Positions 16,931-26,988 are shown, numbered from the stretch's first letter. The stretch: DNA of 64,000 nucleotides from Nitrospira sp. (GCA_009594995.1 VOPR01000005.1:62001-126000); one strand, 5' to 3'. The notes: generated by a model not told the origin, from the letters alone. Made by a program: numbers and translations.

Positions 16931-18144
16931 TCCGTGATCACCCCACGTTTCCGCCCGCCCCGCGATCCGCCGCTGTCCTGCCCGCCATGCCCGCCCTGCC
17001 GGTCGCGCGAGATATTCAAGAGAATCCCCACACCGAACAGATTGGCCACCAGCGAGGACCCGCCATAACTGACGAACGGCAGGGTCAACCCCTTGGTGGG
17101 CAACAGCCCCGTGACGACTCCGGCATTCACCAGCGCCTGCATGCCGATCAACATCGTGATACCCAGCGCCAGATGCCGCCCGAATGGATGGCGCGCTCGG
17201 CCTGCAATCTGAAAGCCTTTGATCACGAAGAGGCCGAACAGCAGCACGATCGTGACGGTCCCCAACAATCCCAACTCTTCGCCGACCAACGCGAGCACAA
17301 AGTCGGTATGCGCTTCCGGCAAGAAGAACAACTTTTGTTTGCCCTCTCCCAACCCGACCCCGAACGGACCGCCGCTCCCGAAGGCTAAAAATGATTGGGT
17401 AATTTGAAAGCCCGCTCCGGACGGGTCCTTTGTCGGATCCAAGAACATCAGAAACCGTTTCCACCGGTAGGGCGACGTCAGGATGAGTGCGGCCACCCCC
17501 GTCAAGGCGCACAAGGACAGGACCCCAAGATGCTTGACCCGCGCTCCTGCCAGAAACAGCAGGGTCACCACCACGAGGCCCATCACCACCACGGTCCCCA
17601 AATCCGGCTCCAGCAACACCAACCCGCTCAGCATGCCGATCACGATCAGCGGCGGCAATAAGCCCCGCGTGAACTGCGTAATCTGATCCTGCTTCTTGGT
17701 CAGGTAGGCTGCCGCATAGATGACGGCGACAAATTTCGCGACCTCGGCCGGTTGAATATTGATCGGCCCGAGGTGCAACCACCGCCGAGCCCCCTTGGCC
17801 ACATTGCCCAGTGACGGCACCAGCACCAGGACCAACAGCACGGTCGTGCCGAAGAGCAGCGGAATCGCCAGCTTCTTCCAGATCGTGTAGTCGATCTTCG
17901 AGATGATGTGCATGACCAGGAGACCGGCCCCCAGCCAGGCGACCTGCCGCTTCAGGAAATACCAGGGATCGTGAAACCGGTTGCCCGCCACCACCGCACT
18001 GGCGCTGAACACCATCACCACCCCGATGAGGGCGAGGATCAGCGTCACGGCCAAGAGCGCCGGGTCCACCGGCACGCGCTTGGATGTCCGCTGAGTCGAG
18101 GCCGACCAGGGCAACATCAGTGTCCCGAGCGCATGCTGTGCCAT
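16927..18144 (-). CDS. ftsW: Peptidoglycan polymerase / lipid II flippase-family protein FtsW
   Basis: SEDS-family polytopic membrane protein. With its class B PBP partner (FtsI here) it polymerises septal glycan strands. About ten membrane segments are visible in 405 residues. Family blocks are RWLHLGPINIQPAEVAKF, LEPDLGTVVVMGLVV, the loop FLPEAHTDFVLALVGEELG and the C-terminal LPTKGLTLPFVSYGGSSLVA. A hydrophilic, Gly/Arg-rich cytoplasmic tail ends the protein. It overlaps murG. Confidence 0.96.
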   Translation of the reverse strand: MAQHALGTLMLPWSASTQRTSKRVPVDPALLAVTLILALIGVVMVFSASAVVAGNRFHDPWYFLKRQVAWLGAGLLVMHIISKIDYTIWKKLAIPLLFGTTVLLVLVLVPSLGNVAKGARRWLHLGPINIQPAEVAKFVAVIYAAAYLTKKQDQITQFTRGLLPPLIVIGMLSGLVLLEPDLGTVVVMGLVVVTLLFLAGARVKHLGVLSLCALTGVAALILTSPYRWKRFLMFLDPTKDPSGAGFQITQSFLAFGSGGPFGVGLGEGKQKLFFLPEAHTDFVLALVGEELGLLGTVTIVLLFGLFVIKGFQIAGRARHPFGRHLALGITMLIGMQALVNAGVVTGLLPTKGLTLPFVSYGGSSLVANLFGVGILLNISRDRQGGHGGQDSGGSRGGRKRGVITE

Positions 18145-18179
18145 CGTTCAGCTGTCGTTCCTCCATGCCACTCCCGGCC

Positions 18180-19568
18180 TCACGCCGGAAGCGCCTGCAC
18201 CAGGGCCTTGAATTGCCGGCCCCGGTCTTGATAATCCGCAAACATGTCAAAACTGGCGCAGGCCGGCGAGAGTAAGACCACCTCACCGGGCTGCGCCTCG
18301 CGAGCAGCAAGCTCCACGGCGTCGCGGAGTGTCGCTGCAGGACGACACCGATCAAAATCGCCCATCGCCGCCTGAATGCGGCCCGCCGCCTCACCGATTA
18401 AAATAAGCCCCTTCACCCGTTCCCGTATGGCCCCTTCGAGACGCGAAAAGTCGCCGCCCTTGTCGCGACCGCCGGCGATCAACCAGATCGGCTGCTCGAT
18501 ACCTTCCAGGGCTTTCAGAACGGCATCGACGTTCGTCCCTTTGGAGTCGTTCACAAAACGGACTCCGCGGCGTTCGCGTACCACCTCCAGCGCATGCTCC
18601 AAACCTGGAAAGGATCGCAACACGGCGCCAATCGCGTCGATGGAGCAGCCGCAGAGTAGGCCGTAGGTCACCGCCGCCATGACATTCTCCACATTGTGGA
18701 GCCCGATCAACCGCATGTCGCTCCGGCGACAGATTTCCTCTCGCTGCCCACGAACGGTTGAGACAATCATGTCTCCGTCCAGAACCGTGGCGCCAGCGAC
18801 CCCTGACACCGTAGCTCCGCTTCGGCTGAACCCCAGCACCGCCGCCTTGGTGTGCGCGCGCAACGCGGCAACCCGGACGTCGTCCAGATTGAAGAGCGAA
18901 TAATCGCCGGCGGTTTGATTCGTGAAAATGCGGGCCTTGGCCGCCACGTAATCCTCCACCGAGCTGTACCGATCCATGTGATCCAGCGTGACGTTCAGCA
19001 CGGACGCGATCCAGGGATGGAACTGCTCGATCGTTTCAAGCTGAAAACTGGACGTTTCCAGGACCACATACTCGTAAGGGGCTGGGCTTCCCGGCTTAGC
19101 CTGGACACAGGCCAAGGCCGCTTCACTGGCGGCGATGCCCAGATTGCCCCCGACGAAGGCCCGTTTCCCACTCTCCTGCAAGAATTTGCCGATCAGCGTC
19201 ACTGTGGTGCTTTTCCCGTTGGTTCCGGTTACCGCTACGACCGGCGCCGTCAGATACCGTGCGGCCAACTCCAATTCCCCGATGACTCGAACGCCGCGAG
19301 CGCGTGCGCGATTGAGCGCATCGAGCTGAGTCGGCACCCCGGGACTGATCACCACCAGGTCCGCGCCTTCGAGCGCCGATTCGTACTGCGCGCCCACACG
19401 CACGGCGATGCTTGCCTGGTCGAGCTGCGACAGGATAGAAGCTAATTCCTGCGGCTCCTTCCGGTCGGCCACCGTCACCCGCGCGCCGAGATGATTCAAC
19501 AATCGTGCAGCCCCCACGCCGCTTCTGGCGAGACCGACGACTGTAACTTGCAGATCTTTTACGTTCAT
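18180..19568 (-). CDS. murD: UDP-N-acetylmuramoylalanine--D-glutamate ligase
   Basis: Second Mur ligase, adding D-Glu. The Rossmann-like N-terminal domain is [20 protein letters not shown]. The P-loop is [20 protein letters not shown]. Then come [20 protein letters not shown] and [20 protein letters not shown], and in the C-terminal domain [16 protein letters not shown] and [20 protein letters not shown]. At 462 residues it is a normal size. It starts 10 bases after the mraY stop codon. Confidence 0.97.
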   Translation of the reverse strand: MNVKDLQVTVVGLARSGVGAARLLNHLGARVTVADRKEPQELASILSQLDQASIAVRVGAQYESALEGADLVVISPGVPTQLDALNRARARGVRVIGELELAARYLTAPVVAVTGTNGKSTTVTLIGKFLQESGKRAFVGGNLGIAASEAALACVQAKPGSPAPYEYVVLETSSFQLETIEQFHPWIASVLNVTLDHMDRYSSVEDYVAAKARIFTNQTAGDYSLFNLDDVRVAALRAHTKAAVLGFSRSGATVSGVAGATVLDGDMIVSTVRGQREEICRRSDMRLIGLHNVENVMAAVTYGLLCGCSIDAIGAVLRSFPGLEHALEVVRERRGVRFVNDSKGTNVDAVLKALEGIEQPIWLIAGGRDKGGDFSRLEGAIRERVKGLILIGEAAGRIQAAMGDFDRCRPAATLRDAVELAAREAQPGEVVLLSPACASFDMFADYQDRGRQFKALVQALPA

Positions 19569-19578
19569 GGGTACACGA

Positions 19579-20655
19579 CTACCGCAGTTTGAGCGTGCTC
19601 AAGCTGAGCAGCGCCAGCAAAATTGCAATGATCCACAGTCGTACCACGACCTTCGGCTCGTCCCACCCTTTCATCTCGAAGTGATGATGAATGGGCGCCA
19701 TGTTGAAGATTCGTTTTCCGCGCAGCTTGTATGATCCCACTTGCAGGATCACCGACAATGCTTCAATGACAAACACGCCGCCGACCAGGAGCAACAGGAG
19801 TTCATGTTTACTGATGACCGCCACCGTTCCCAGCGCTGCGCCCAAGGGAAGTGATCCCACATCGCCCATGAAGACCGAGGCCGGATAGGTGTTGAACCAG
19901 AGGAAGCCCAGACTCGATCCTAAAATGGCTCCGGTAAAAATGGCGATCTCTCCCGCGCCTTCGATGTAGGGGATAAGCAAATATTCGGCCATTACCCGGT
20001 TCCCGGTTACGTAGGCCACAATCGTGTACGCCAGCGAGGCAATCATCACGGGACCGATCGCCAGCCCGTCAAGCCCGTCCGTCAAATTGACGGCGTTGGA
20101 GCTGCCGACAATGACAAGAATGACGAAGACGATATAGAACCAGCCCAGGTCTGGCGTGAAGAATTTGAAGAACGGGACGCTGAGTTTGGTGGTGTAACTG
20201 GGCAGGGTGTAGAGAAACACGCCGATGGCCAATGCCACCAAAAATTGCCCGGAAAACTTTTGCGCCGCCGAAAGCCCCTTCGACTGGCGCTTGATAAACT
20301 TCAGGTAGTCATCGGCGAATCCCACCGCGCCGAACCCGACGGTCGCCACCACCACCAGCCACACGTACCGGTTGGTCATGTCAGCCCACAGCAGCGTGGA
20401 CAGGACCACGGCAAAAATGATGAGAATGCCGCCCATGGTCGGGGTCCCACTTTTGGCCAAGTGCCGTTTCGGACCGTCGTCTCGAATCTGCTGGCCGAGC
20501 TTGATCTCCTGCAATTTCCGAATGACCCAGGGCGCCATCACGAAGGCGATGAGAAACGCCGTGACGGCTGCATAAATGATCCGGAAACTCTGGTATCGAA
20601 ATACGTTGAGGAACGAAAATTGTGTATGAAGTGGGTATAGCCAGTTGTATAGCAT
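19579..20655 (-). CDS. mraY: Phospho-N-acetylmuramoyl-pentapeptide transferase
   Basis: Inner-membrane enzyme that transfers phospho-MurNAc-pentapeptide to undecaprenyl phosphate, making lipid I. Ten hydrophobic segments lie in 358 residues. Signature blocks are [17 protein letters not shown], the Asp-rich [39 protein letters not shown] and [20 protein letters not shown]. Catalytic Asp residues are in FADDY and DGLDG. It sits between murF and murD, as is usual. Confidence 0.97.
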   Translation of the reverse strand: MLYNWLYPLHTQFSFLNVFRYQSFRIIYAAVTAFLIAFVMAPWVIRKLQEIKLGQQIRDDGPKRHLAKSGTPTMGGILIIFAVVLSTLLWADMTNRYVWLVVVATVGFGAVGFADDYLKFIKRQSKGLSAAQKFSGQFLVALAIGVFLYTLPSYTTKLSVPFFKFFTPDLGWFYIVFVILVIVGSSNAVNLTDGLDGLAIGPVMIASLAYTIVAYVTGNRVMAEYLLIPYIEGAGEIAIFTGAILGSSLGFLWFNTYPASVFMGDVGSLPLGAALGTVAVISKHELLLLLVGGVFVIEALSVILQVGSYKLRGKRIFNMAPIHHHFEMKGWDEPKVVVRLWIIAILLALLSLSTLKLR

Positions 20656-20719
20656 CCTACGGCATCTTTGCCCGCCATGGATCAGCGGATTCTAAAATTC
20701 CCTTGTATAGTTCTGCGGC

Positions 20720-22183
20720 CTAACAAGCTTTTCGCGCGACCCGTCGCATTCCCGTCACGGCATCCACGACCTGCTCCATGCGCATCCCGCGCGAAGCTTT
20801 GACCAGCACCACGTCGCCCTGTCGGACCATGCGAGACAACGCCGTGGCGGCGGCTTGCGCGTCCGGCAGTTCGGCGATCCTGTCGGATGGCATACCGGCC
20901 TGACGAGCCCCTTCCGCCAACTCCCGTCCTAACACACCACAGGCCAGCAAGTGGCCGATGCCCTGGCCGGCGAGGAACGCCCCCACTTCCCGGTGCATAC
21001 GTTTGGTCTCCGCGCCCAACTCCAGCATGTCGCCCAGAGCCGCGATCGACCGTTTCCCACGGCCCAGTTCCGCCAACAACTGAATGGCCGCCTTCATGGA
21101 GGCCGGATTGGCGTTGTAACAATCGTTGATGACCTGTACCCCGTGGGAGCTGCTGATTTGTGATCGCATCGCGGCCGGGCGGAACTTCGACAAGCCTTCG
21201 GCGATCGCGGCTCCCGACAATCCCAATGCATGCCCCACGGCGGCGGCCGCGAGGGCATTACTCACATTGTGCTGGCCCTGCGTCCGGATATGAACCTCTG
21301 TCTGGCGGGTCTTTCCCGGCAGAACCAAGCCGAATACCGTGCCGCCCTTCTCATCGGTTCGAACGTTCGCGGCGCGAATCACGGCCTTCGGAGAAGCCCC
21401 GAACGCCACCACCCGGCACTGCGCACGGGCCGCGAGATAGTCGAAGTACTCATCATCGGCGTTCAACACCACCGCGCCGTCCTGGGGAAGGTGATCGAGC
21501 AACTCGGCCTTGGCTTGCGCGGAGCCCTCCATGCTGCCGAAAAACTCCAAGTGATCGGGTCCGATATTCGTGATCACCCCGATGGTCGGCCTCGCGATTT
21601 CACAGAGCCTGGTGGTTTGCCCCTGCTGATCCACCCCCATCTCAATGACCGCGGCCTGATGCCGCGGCGCCAGTTGAAAGAGTGTCTGTGGAACGCCGAT
21701 TCGATTATTAAGATTGCCTTCGGTCTTGAGGGTTTTCCAGCGCTGGGCAACGACGTGGGCGACCATTTCCTTCGTCGTTGTCTTGCCGTTGCTCCCCGTG
21801 ATGGCGATTACCGGAATGGGGAACCGGTTGCGATAGTGGGTCGCCAAGCGCTGAAACGCTTCAAGCGTATCCCGCACCCCGAGTACAATCGGCATGGCGG
21901 TTCGCTTCTGCATCGGCGGTAGACGATAATCTTCCTGCACGATGGCGCAGACGGCGCCTTGCGCAAAGACTTTCGGCACGAACGTGTGCGCGTCGAAGCG
22001 CTCTCCTTGAAAAGCGATGAACAGGTCACCCTTTCTGACCAGGCGCGAATCGGTTACCACACGGCGGATCCGCTGCTTCAAGTCTTGCGGGCTCAAGCCG
22101 GCCGGCGACTTGGCGCTCAACACTTCACAAATTTCTTCGACCGTAAACAACGCCATTACGCCACGATGTCCATGCTCTCGCAT
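20720..22183 (-). CDS. murF: UDP-MurNAc-tripeptide--D-alanyl-D-alanine ligase
   Basis: Adds D-Ala-D-Ala to complete the pentapeptide precursor. Blocks seen: RRVVTDSRLVRKGDLFIAFQ in the N-terminal domain, P-loop VIAITGSNGKTTTKEMVAHV, INDCYNANPASMKAAI, and a C-terminal domain with ALGDMLELGAETKRMHREVG and LVKASRGMRMEQVVDAV. Start ATG at 22183 is preferred because GAGG sits six bases upstream; ATG at 22156 (MALFTVEEICEV) lacks a ribosome site. Length is 487. Confidence 0.97.
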   Translation of the reverse strand: MREHGHRGVMALFTVEEICEVLSAKSPAGLSPQDLKQRIRRVVTDSRLVRKGDLFIAFQGERFDAHTFVPKVFAQGAVCAIVQEDYRLPPMQKRTAMPIVLGVRDTLEAFQRLATHYRNRFPIPVIAITGSNGKTTTKEMVAHVVAQRWKTLKTEGNLNNRIGVPQTLFQLAPRHQAAVIEMGVDQQGQTTRLCEIARPTIGVITNIGPDHLEFFGSMEGSAQAKAELLDHLPQDGAVVLNADDEYFDYLAARAQCRVVAFGASPKAVIRAANVRTDEKGGTVFGLVLPGKTRQTEVHIRTQGQHNVSNALAAAAVGHALGLSGAAIAEGLSKFRPAAMRSQISSSHGVQVINDCYNANPASMKAAIQLLAELGRGKRSIAALGDMLELGAETKRMHREVGAFLAGQGIGHLLACGVLGRELAEGARQAGMPSDRIAELPDAQAAATALSRMVRQGDVVLVKASRGMRMEQVVDAVTGMRRVARKAC

Positions 22184-22201
22184 GAGTTGCCTCGCTGAGG
22201 T

Positions 22202-23704
22202 TCAGGATCGGCGCGTGCCGATCATCTCACGCGCCACTTCCCGATCGTCGAAGTGATGTTTCGTCGTTCCCACGATCTGATAGTCCTCGTGCCCCTTACC
22301 CGCAATCAGCACCATATCGCCCGTCTTCGCCTCCCGGATGGCCGCTTCGATTGCCGCCCGGCGATCCGCAATCATCTGATAGCGAACATGGCCCCTGTCC
22401 GCCAGCGCCTCCTTCACTCCGATTTCGACTTCGCGAAGGATGGCGCCGGGATTTTCGGTGCGAGGGTTGTCGGATGTCAGGATCACCACGTCACTATACT
22501 GCACGGCCGCGCGCCCCATTTTCGGGCGCTTGGTCCGATCCCGATCACCGCCACAGCCAAACACAGTAATGATCCGTCCGATGCGAAGCGCCTGGGCCGC
22601 GGTGAGCAGCCGTACTAACGCGTCTTCCGTATGCGCGTAGTCGACCACCACGGTGAAATCTTGCCCGGCCTCGACACGCTCAAACCGCCCCGGCACGTTT
22701 GAGACTGCTCCCACCGCGGCACGCACCTGCTCGAGGGTCAATCCTTCGTGCAACACCACCCCGATGGCGGCCAGGAGATTGGAGACGTTGTGCTCTCCGA
22801 CCAACCGGCTCTGAATCGCGCAGGTGCCGATGGGACTGCGTAACGTAAAACTCGTGCCGGCGGCCGACAAGGTCACATCCTCTGCGCGAAGGTCCGCTTG
22901 TTGGTGCAGTCCATAGGTCCACACCGGCACGGTGCAGGCGTCGCGAATCCGTGCGCCCCAAGGATCATCCGCATTGACGATGGCCCGCTTCTTTGACTTG
23001 GCGGCCCCGGCTTTACCCAAGTCGACGAACAATTTGAGCTTCGCCTGAAAGTACCGTTCCATGTCGAGATGGAAATCGAGATGGTCTTGGGTGAGATTCG
23101 TAAACACGGCGACATCGAACTCCGAGCCGACGGTCCGATCCAGGGCCAACGCATGGGACGATACTTCCATGACGACCGTATCCAACCTCTTCTCGACCAT
23201 TCGTGCAAATAATTTCTGTAACTCCAACGCGCCGGGGGTGGTGTGCGACGCGGGAATCGATTCCTTCCCGACGAGATACGCTACCGTGCCGATGAGGCCG
23301 ACCTGCCGATTTGCCGCCTCCAGCATGGTTTTCACGACGTACGTCGTCGTGGTTTTCCCATTGGTGCCCGTCACTCCGATCATGCGCAGCGCCGCCGAGG
23401 GATCGCCGTAAAATCGGCTGCCGAGCACTCCCACGGCCGCCCGCGAGTCCTGCACTCGAATGCAGGGAGTCGATCCGACGACGACATGACGACCCACAAC
23501 CACGGCGGCCGCCCCTGCCGCCACGACGCGATCCAAAAATTGATGGCCATCGACCCGCTCGCCTTGCACGGCCACAAACAGGGAGCCGGACTCAACCGCG
23601 CGGGAATCGTCGGTCAAGCCGGTAATGGTCACGCGCTGGTCGCCGCTCCGCTCCAGCACTCCGAGACGTCCTTGAATGGGACTGATCAAATCATCCAGCG
23701 TCAT
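22202..23704 (-). CDS. murE: UDP-MurNAc-L-Ala-D-Glu--meso-2,6-diaminopimelate ligase
   Basis: Third Mur ligase. The P-loop is GVTGTNGKTTTTYVVKTMLE. The amino-acid specificity motif is DNPRTENP near residue 414; DNPR indicates meso-diaminopimelate and not lysine, so the wall is predicted to be the DAP type. Other blocks: LTDDSRAVESGSLFVAVQGE, NLTQDHLDFHLDMERYFQAK and LIAGKGHEDYQIVGTTKHHF. Length 500 is normal. The start lies one base from the ftsI stop. Confidence 0.97.
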   Translation of the reverse strand: MTLDDLISPIQGRLGVLERSGDQRVTITGLTDDSRAVESGSLFVAVQGERVDGHQFLDRVVAAGAAAVVVGRHVVVGSTPCIRVQDSRAAVGVLGSRFYGDPSAALRMIGVTGTNGKTTTTYVVKTMLEAANRQVGLIGTVAYLVGKESIPASHTTPGALELQKLFARMVEKRLDTVVMEVSSHALALDRTVGSEFDVAVFTNLTQDHLDFHLDMERYFQAKLKLFVDLGKAGAAKSKKRAIVNADDPWGARIRDACTVPVWTYGLHQQADLRAEDVTLSAAGTSFTLRSPIGTCAIQSRLVGEHNVSNLLAAIGVVLHEGLTLEQVRAAVGAVSNVPGRFERVEAGQDFTVVVDYAHTEDALVRLLTAAQALRIGRIITVFGCGGDRDRTKRPKMGRAAVQYSDVVILTSDNPRTENPGAILREVEIGVKEALADRGHVRYQMIADRRAAIEAAIREAKTGDMVLIAGKGHEDYQIVGTTKHHFDDREVAREMIGTRRS

Positions 23705-23705
23705 C

Positions 23706-25424
23706 TCAGGATTCCAGGCCGGCCATGGCCAGCTTCACAGGCTCATCCACCGCAACACCCAGATAATTCAGGACCTGCTCTCCCACACGTCGAAACACCG
23801 GAGCTGCCACGACACCGCCCCAGCCCTCGCCGCGCGGCTCATCGATCACCACAATCATCGCCAGGCGGGGATCCTCCGCGGGCACGTACCCGAGGAACGA
23901 TCCGACCAACAGGGTGGAGGAGTATTTACCGGTGCGGGGATCAACCTTTTGAGCCGTTCCAGTTTTGCCGGCGACGCGAAAGCCCGGGATGGCCGCTTTC
24001 CCACCGGTCCCGCTCGTCACCACACCCTCCAGCAGCGTCGTCAACGTTCTGGCCGTATCAGCGGAGATGACCCGCCGTTTGGCTTGCGGCATATTCTGCG
24101 CCACCAATTGGCCCTTGCCGTTACGGATCTCGGAGACGACGTAGGGCTTCATGAGGACACCGCCGTTGGCAATCGCTGAAATCGCCGTCACCATCTGCAA
24201 GGGTGTCACGCCGATTTCCTGCCCCATCGAAATGGAGGCCAGGGAGCGTTTCCCCCATTGACGAGGCCCTCGCAACAAGCCGGCCGTTTCACCCGGCAGA
24301 TCAATGCCGCTCTTATCCCCGAACCCGAACTCCTTCAGATAGTCGAAGACCCGCCACTCGCCTAGCGCCATACCGACCTTGGCGGCGCCGATGTTGCTCG
24401 ACTTTTGAATCATCTGCGCGAACGTCATCCACCCGGCTTTCTCATGGTCATGGATGATCGTATTCGCAATCGCGAACTGCCCGTTTTCACCATAAATCAT
24501 GCTGCCGGGCGCCATGACCTTTTCCTCGAGCGCCGCTGCTGCAATGACGGCCTTCATGGTCGAGCCCGGTTCATACGTATCCGTCAGCGCGCGGTTCCGC
24601 CATCGATCAGGCGCAAGCGCACCGACCGTATTGGGGTCAAAGCGCGGACTCACGGCCATAGCCAGCACCGCGCCGGTCTTGGGATCCATCACGATGATCG
24701 TGCCGGACTTGGCATTGGAGCGAGTCACGGCCTCGTCCAGCTCCTTCTCGGCAATATACTGCGCCACCTCGTCGACCGTGAGCGTCAGACTGTGGCCGGC
24801 TGCGGCACCTTCTTCATTCAGCCCCTTGGGGAACACGGCGCGGCCCAATGCGTCACGCTGCAGCACCACGGCCCGCTTTTCACCGCGCAGGTACTGCTCG
24901 TAGCGCAGCTCGACACCCTCAAGCCCGCGATCATCCATCCCGGCGAATCCCAGCACATGCGAGAGCAGCGGCCCCTTCGGATAGAACCGGCGCCCCTCCA
25001 TCACTACCCCGACGCCATCGAGACCGAGCCGCTCAAGCCGCCGACCCTGCTCCGGCTCCAGCTTTCTCGCCAGCCAGACGAAATGCTTTTCCTGCTTCAG
25101 CTTCTTTTCGAGTTCCGTCGCCTTCACATGCAAAATCGGGGAGAGATTGCGCGCCGCTGTTCCCGGATTTCCAAGCGAGGCAGGCACCCCGAACACGGAC
25201 GGCACATCCATGTTCATCGCCAGGACCTTGCTGTTTCGATCGTAGATCGTGCCGCGCGCCCCCTCCAGCGTCACATTCTTCTGATGCTGCCGATCAGCCT
25301 TCACGGTCAGTTCAGCCGATTGCATCACCTGAAGATTGACGAGGCGGACGATGACCAGGATAAACGCAACCACCAGCCCGCAGGCCACCACGATACGGCG
25401 ACCACGAAAGGAGGTCGAAGCCAC
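23706..25424 (-). CDS. ftsI: Division-specific class B penicillin-binding protein FtsI
   Basis: Septal transpeptidase (PBP3). There is one N-terminal membrane anchor (IVVACGLVVAFILVIVRLVN), then the dimerisation domain with LEGARGTIYDRNSKVLAMN, then the penicillin-binding domain. Active-site motifs are SxxK in YEPGSTMKAVIAA (about residues 285-288), SSN in IQKSSNIGAAKVG (about 342) and KTG in VAGKTGTAQKV (about 485). No PASTA domain is present at the C-terminus. It starts with a GTG that overlaps the ftsL stop by one base (TAGTG). Confidence 0.96.
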   Translation of the reverse strand: MASTSFRGRRIVVACGLVVAFILVIVRLVNLQVMQSAELTVKADRQHQKNVTLEGARGTIYDRNSKVLAMNMDVPSVFGVPASLGNPGTAARNLSPILHVKATELEKKLKQEKHFVWLARKLEPEQGRRLERLGLDGVGVVMEGRRFYPKGPLLSHVLGFAGMDDRGLEGVELRYEQYLRGEKRAVVLQRDALGRAVFPKGLNEEGAAAGHSLTLTVDEVAQYIAEKELDEAVTRSNAKSGTIIVMDPKTGAVLAMAVSPRFDPNTVGALAPDRWRNRALTDTYEPGSTMKAVIAAAALEEKVMAPGSMIYGENGQFAIANTIIHDHEKAGWMTFAQMIQKSSNIGAAKVGMALGEWRVFDYLKEFGFGDKSGIDLPGETAGLLRGPRQWGKRSLASISMGQEIGVTPLQMVTAISAIANGGVLMKPYVVSEIRNGKGQLVAQNMPQAKRRVISADTARTLTTLLEGVVTSGTGGKAAIPGFRVAGKTGTAQKVDPRTGKYSSTLLVGSFLGYVPAEDPRLAMIVVIDEPRGEGWGGVVAAPVFRRVGEQVLNYLGVAVDEPVKLAMAGLES

Positions 25425-25756
25425 TACCGCGCTCTCCGCGTCACAATGTTCTTGGCAATCCGCACCTCACCCTCAGCCGCAACAGGATTGGCCGGCGCCT
25501 CAGGCTCGATGTTGATGACGACGACCTGCCCCTTTTCCGGCTGCATCATTCCCAGCTTATCGCTAGCCAGGCGCGCAATCCGTTCAGGCGCCGTGAGACC
25601 CGAGAGCTTCACCTGCAATTCATCCCGTTCGCGCTCGAGGAGCACCTTCTGCACCTTCAGCCGTTCGATGTGGTACCCGATGCGAACGATATCCACGCGT
25701 TCCCACACAAAGAGCAACACGAGCGACGTGACCGCGGCAAACGCGACGGCTTTCAT
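25424..25756 (-). CDS. ftsL: Cell division protein FtsL
   Basis: Small bitopic protein of the FtsQLB complex. One membrane segment at the N-terminus (AFAAVTSLVLLFVWERVDI) is followed by a leucine-zipper-like coil (RLKVQKVLLERERDELQVKL). The family-typical ending TAPERIARLASDKLGM includes the residues before a 35-residue tail. Sequence conservation is low in this family, so position between rsmH and ftsI and the topology carry the call. ATGA overlap with rsmH. Confidence 0.9.
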   Translation of the reverse strand: MKAVAFAAVTSLVLLFVWERVDIVRIGYHIERLKVQKVLLERERDELQVKLSGLTAPERIARLASDKLGMMQPEKGQVVVINIEPEAPANPVAAEGEVRIAKNIVTRRAR

Positions 25757-26676
25757 TGTACAGACTCCTTGGACAACCGCTCCACGACACGCAGCTTGGC
25801 GCTGCGCGACCGCGGGTTATGGTCACGCTCGACTTCCGAAGCGATGACCGGTTTTTTCGTCAACACTCTCACCGAGGCCTCGGGACCGTTTGCCAACGCC
25901 CGAAACGTATGCTTCACAATTCTGTCTTCAAGCGAATGGAATGACACGGCGCACACCCGGCCGCCGGGAGACAGAATGTCGACGGCATCGCGAAGCGCCG
26001 GTTCGAGCACATCCAACTCGCGGTTCACGGCGATCCGCAATGCCTGGAAGGTTCGCGTGGCGCAGTGAATCCGCCCATGCCGATAGGAGGCCGGCACAGC
26101 CCGCTCCACCACCGCGGCTAATTCCCGAGTGGTCTCGATCGCGCCCTGCATTCTCGCCTGCACAATCGCGCGGGCGATCCTGCGCGAGTATCGCTCTTCA
26201 CCCAGCTGATAAATGACGTCGGCCAATTCGGTTTCCGGCAGATCACGAATGAGGTCTGCGGCCGTTCGCCCCTCACGCTGATCCATGCGCATGTCCAAGG
26301 GACCATCCTCCCGAAAACTGAATCCGCGCTCCGGACGATCAAGTTGCGGCGAGGACACGCCCAAATCGAAAATCACGCCATCCACCCGGAGTAGCCCGGT
26401 TTCGGCAACCATTGCTTTGAGTTCAGAAAAATTTCCATGCTTGAGGCGGACTCTGGCCATGACGTCATGCAGACGCGCGCGCGACTCGGCGAGCGCCGCC
26501 GCATCGCGATCAATCCCCACAAGAATGCCATCTGGAGCGGTGCGATCGAGGATCCGGGTAGCAAGCCCTGCATATCCGAGAGTGCAGTCCACGTAAACTC
26601 CACCTGGTTTGCACTGCAGCCAAAACAAGATCTCGTCGACTAAAACCGGCTCATGGGAACCGCGAGCAGAATCCAT
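25753..26676 (-). CDS. rsmH: 16S rRNA (cytosine1402-N4)-methyltransferase
   Basis: SAM-dependent methyltransferase (MraW) acting on C1402 in the ribosomal P site. N-terminal HEPVLVDEILFWLQCKPGGV and the SAM motif DCTLGYAGLATRILD are standard. Further blocks: GVIFDLGVSSPQLDRPERGF, RIHCATRTFQALRIAVNREL and SFHSLEDRIVKHTF. ATG at 26676 is chosen: it has GGAAG upstream and a 30-base leader from the strong promoter; a GTG at 26694 would leave a leader of about 15 bases. It is the first gene of the cluster; mraZ, usually just before it, is missing. Confidence 0.96.
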   Translation of the reverse strand: MDSARGSHEPVLVDEILFWLQCKPGGVYVDCTLGYAGLATRILDRTAPDGILVGIDRDAAALAESRARLHDVMARVRLKHGNFSELKAMVAETGLLRVDGVIFDLGVSSPQLDRPERGFSFREDGPLDMRMDQREGRTAADLIRDLPETELADVIYQLGEERYSRRIARAIVQARMQGAIETTRELAAVVERAVPASYRHGRIHCATRTFQALRIAVNRELDVLEPALRDAVDILSPGGRVCAVSFHSLEDRIVKHTFRALANGPEASVRVLTKKPVIASEVERDHNPRSRSAKLRVVERLSKESVQ

Positions 26677-26715
26677 ACACCCACTTCCACCCACTTTTCA
26701 CCACACATTGGCTGG

Positions 26716-26743
26716 AGTATACACCCAACCAAATAGCTGTCAA
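26716..26743 (-). promoter_or_regulatory. Near-consensus sigma-70 promoter of the dcw cluster
   Basis: The minus strand carries a perfect TTGACA (26738-26743), a 16-base spacer and TATACT (26716-26721, five of six). Transcription would start near 26709, about 33 bases before the rsmH ATG. It is the clearest promoter feeding the 22-kb run of co-directional division genes. Confidence 0.8.
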
Positions 26744-26988
26744 CAGATTTTGCCTCAATTTATCAAGAATATTGTTCGCTTTTGGCGCATCGCACCAGCG
26801 AGCGGATTCTAGGGGAAAGTTATCCACATTTGTGGACAAACCTGTGGGAAACCATCCCACCATGAGATGAAAATTGACGTGAAAATGGGGCGAAAAACTC
26901 GGGGGCGTCCAAAAAATCAGACAGATGGAATACCAGCATTCGGGTGATCTGTGAGCCCGTCAGCCGGCCTGGAAGGGAGGTGGAAAAC
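26744..26988. other. Non-coding gap between asnS and the rsmH promoter, with DnaA-box-like sites
   Basis: This gap of about 310 bases (with the promoter) holds no credible gene. It is more AT-rich than its surroundings. A perfect DnaA box, TTATCCACA, is at 26820-26828, and an inverted near-match (TGTGGACAA, one mismatch) is at 26831-26839. A 6-base inverted repeat GTGGGA/TCCCAC lies at about 26844-26860. Two boxes without dnaA or dnaN nearby do not make an origin; they could let DnaA influence division gene expression. Confidence 0.55.

Noticed and set aside
16931..18394. Apparent 861-codon fusion of murG with an upstream domain
   Set aside because: The upstream part is an out-of-frame reading of ftsW. 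murG has its own ATG at 16930 overlapping the ftsW stop.
24405..25847. 480-codon plus-strand frame opposite ftsI and ftsL
   Set aside because: Antisense of a penicillin-binding protein with intact active-site motifs; composition typical of a shadow frame.
26820..26861. Replication origin
   Set aside because: Only one perfect DnaA box and one near-match are present, with no dnaA, dnaN or unwinding element nearby.
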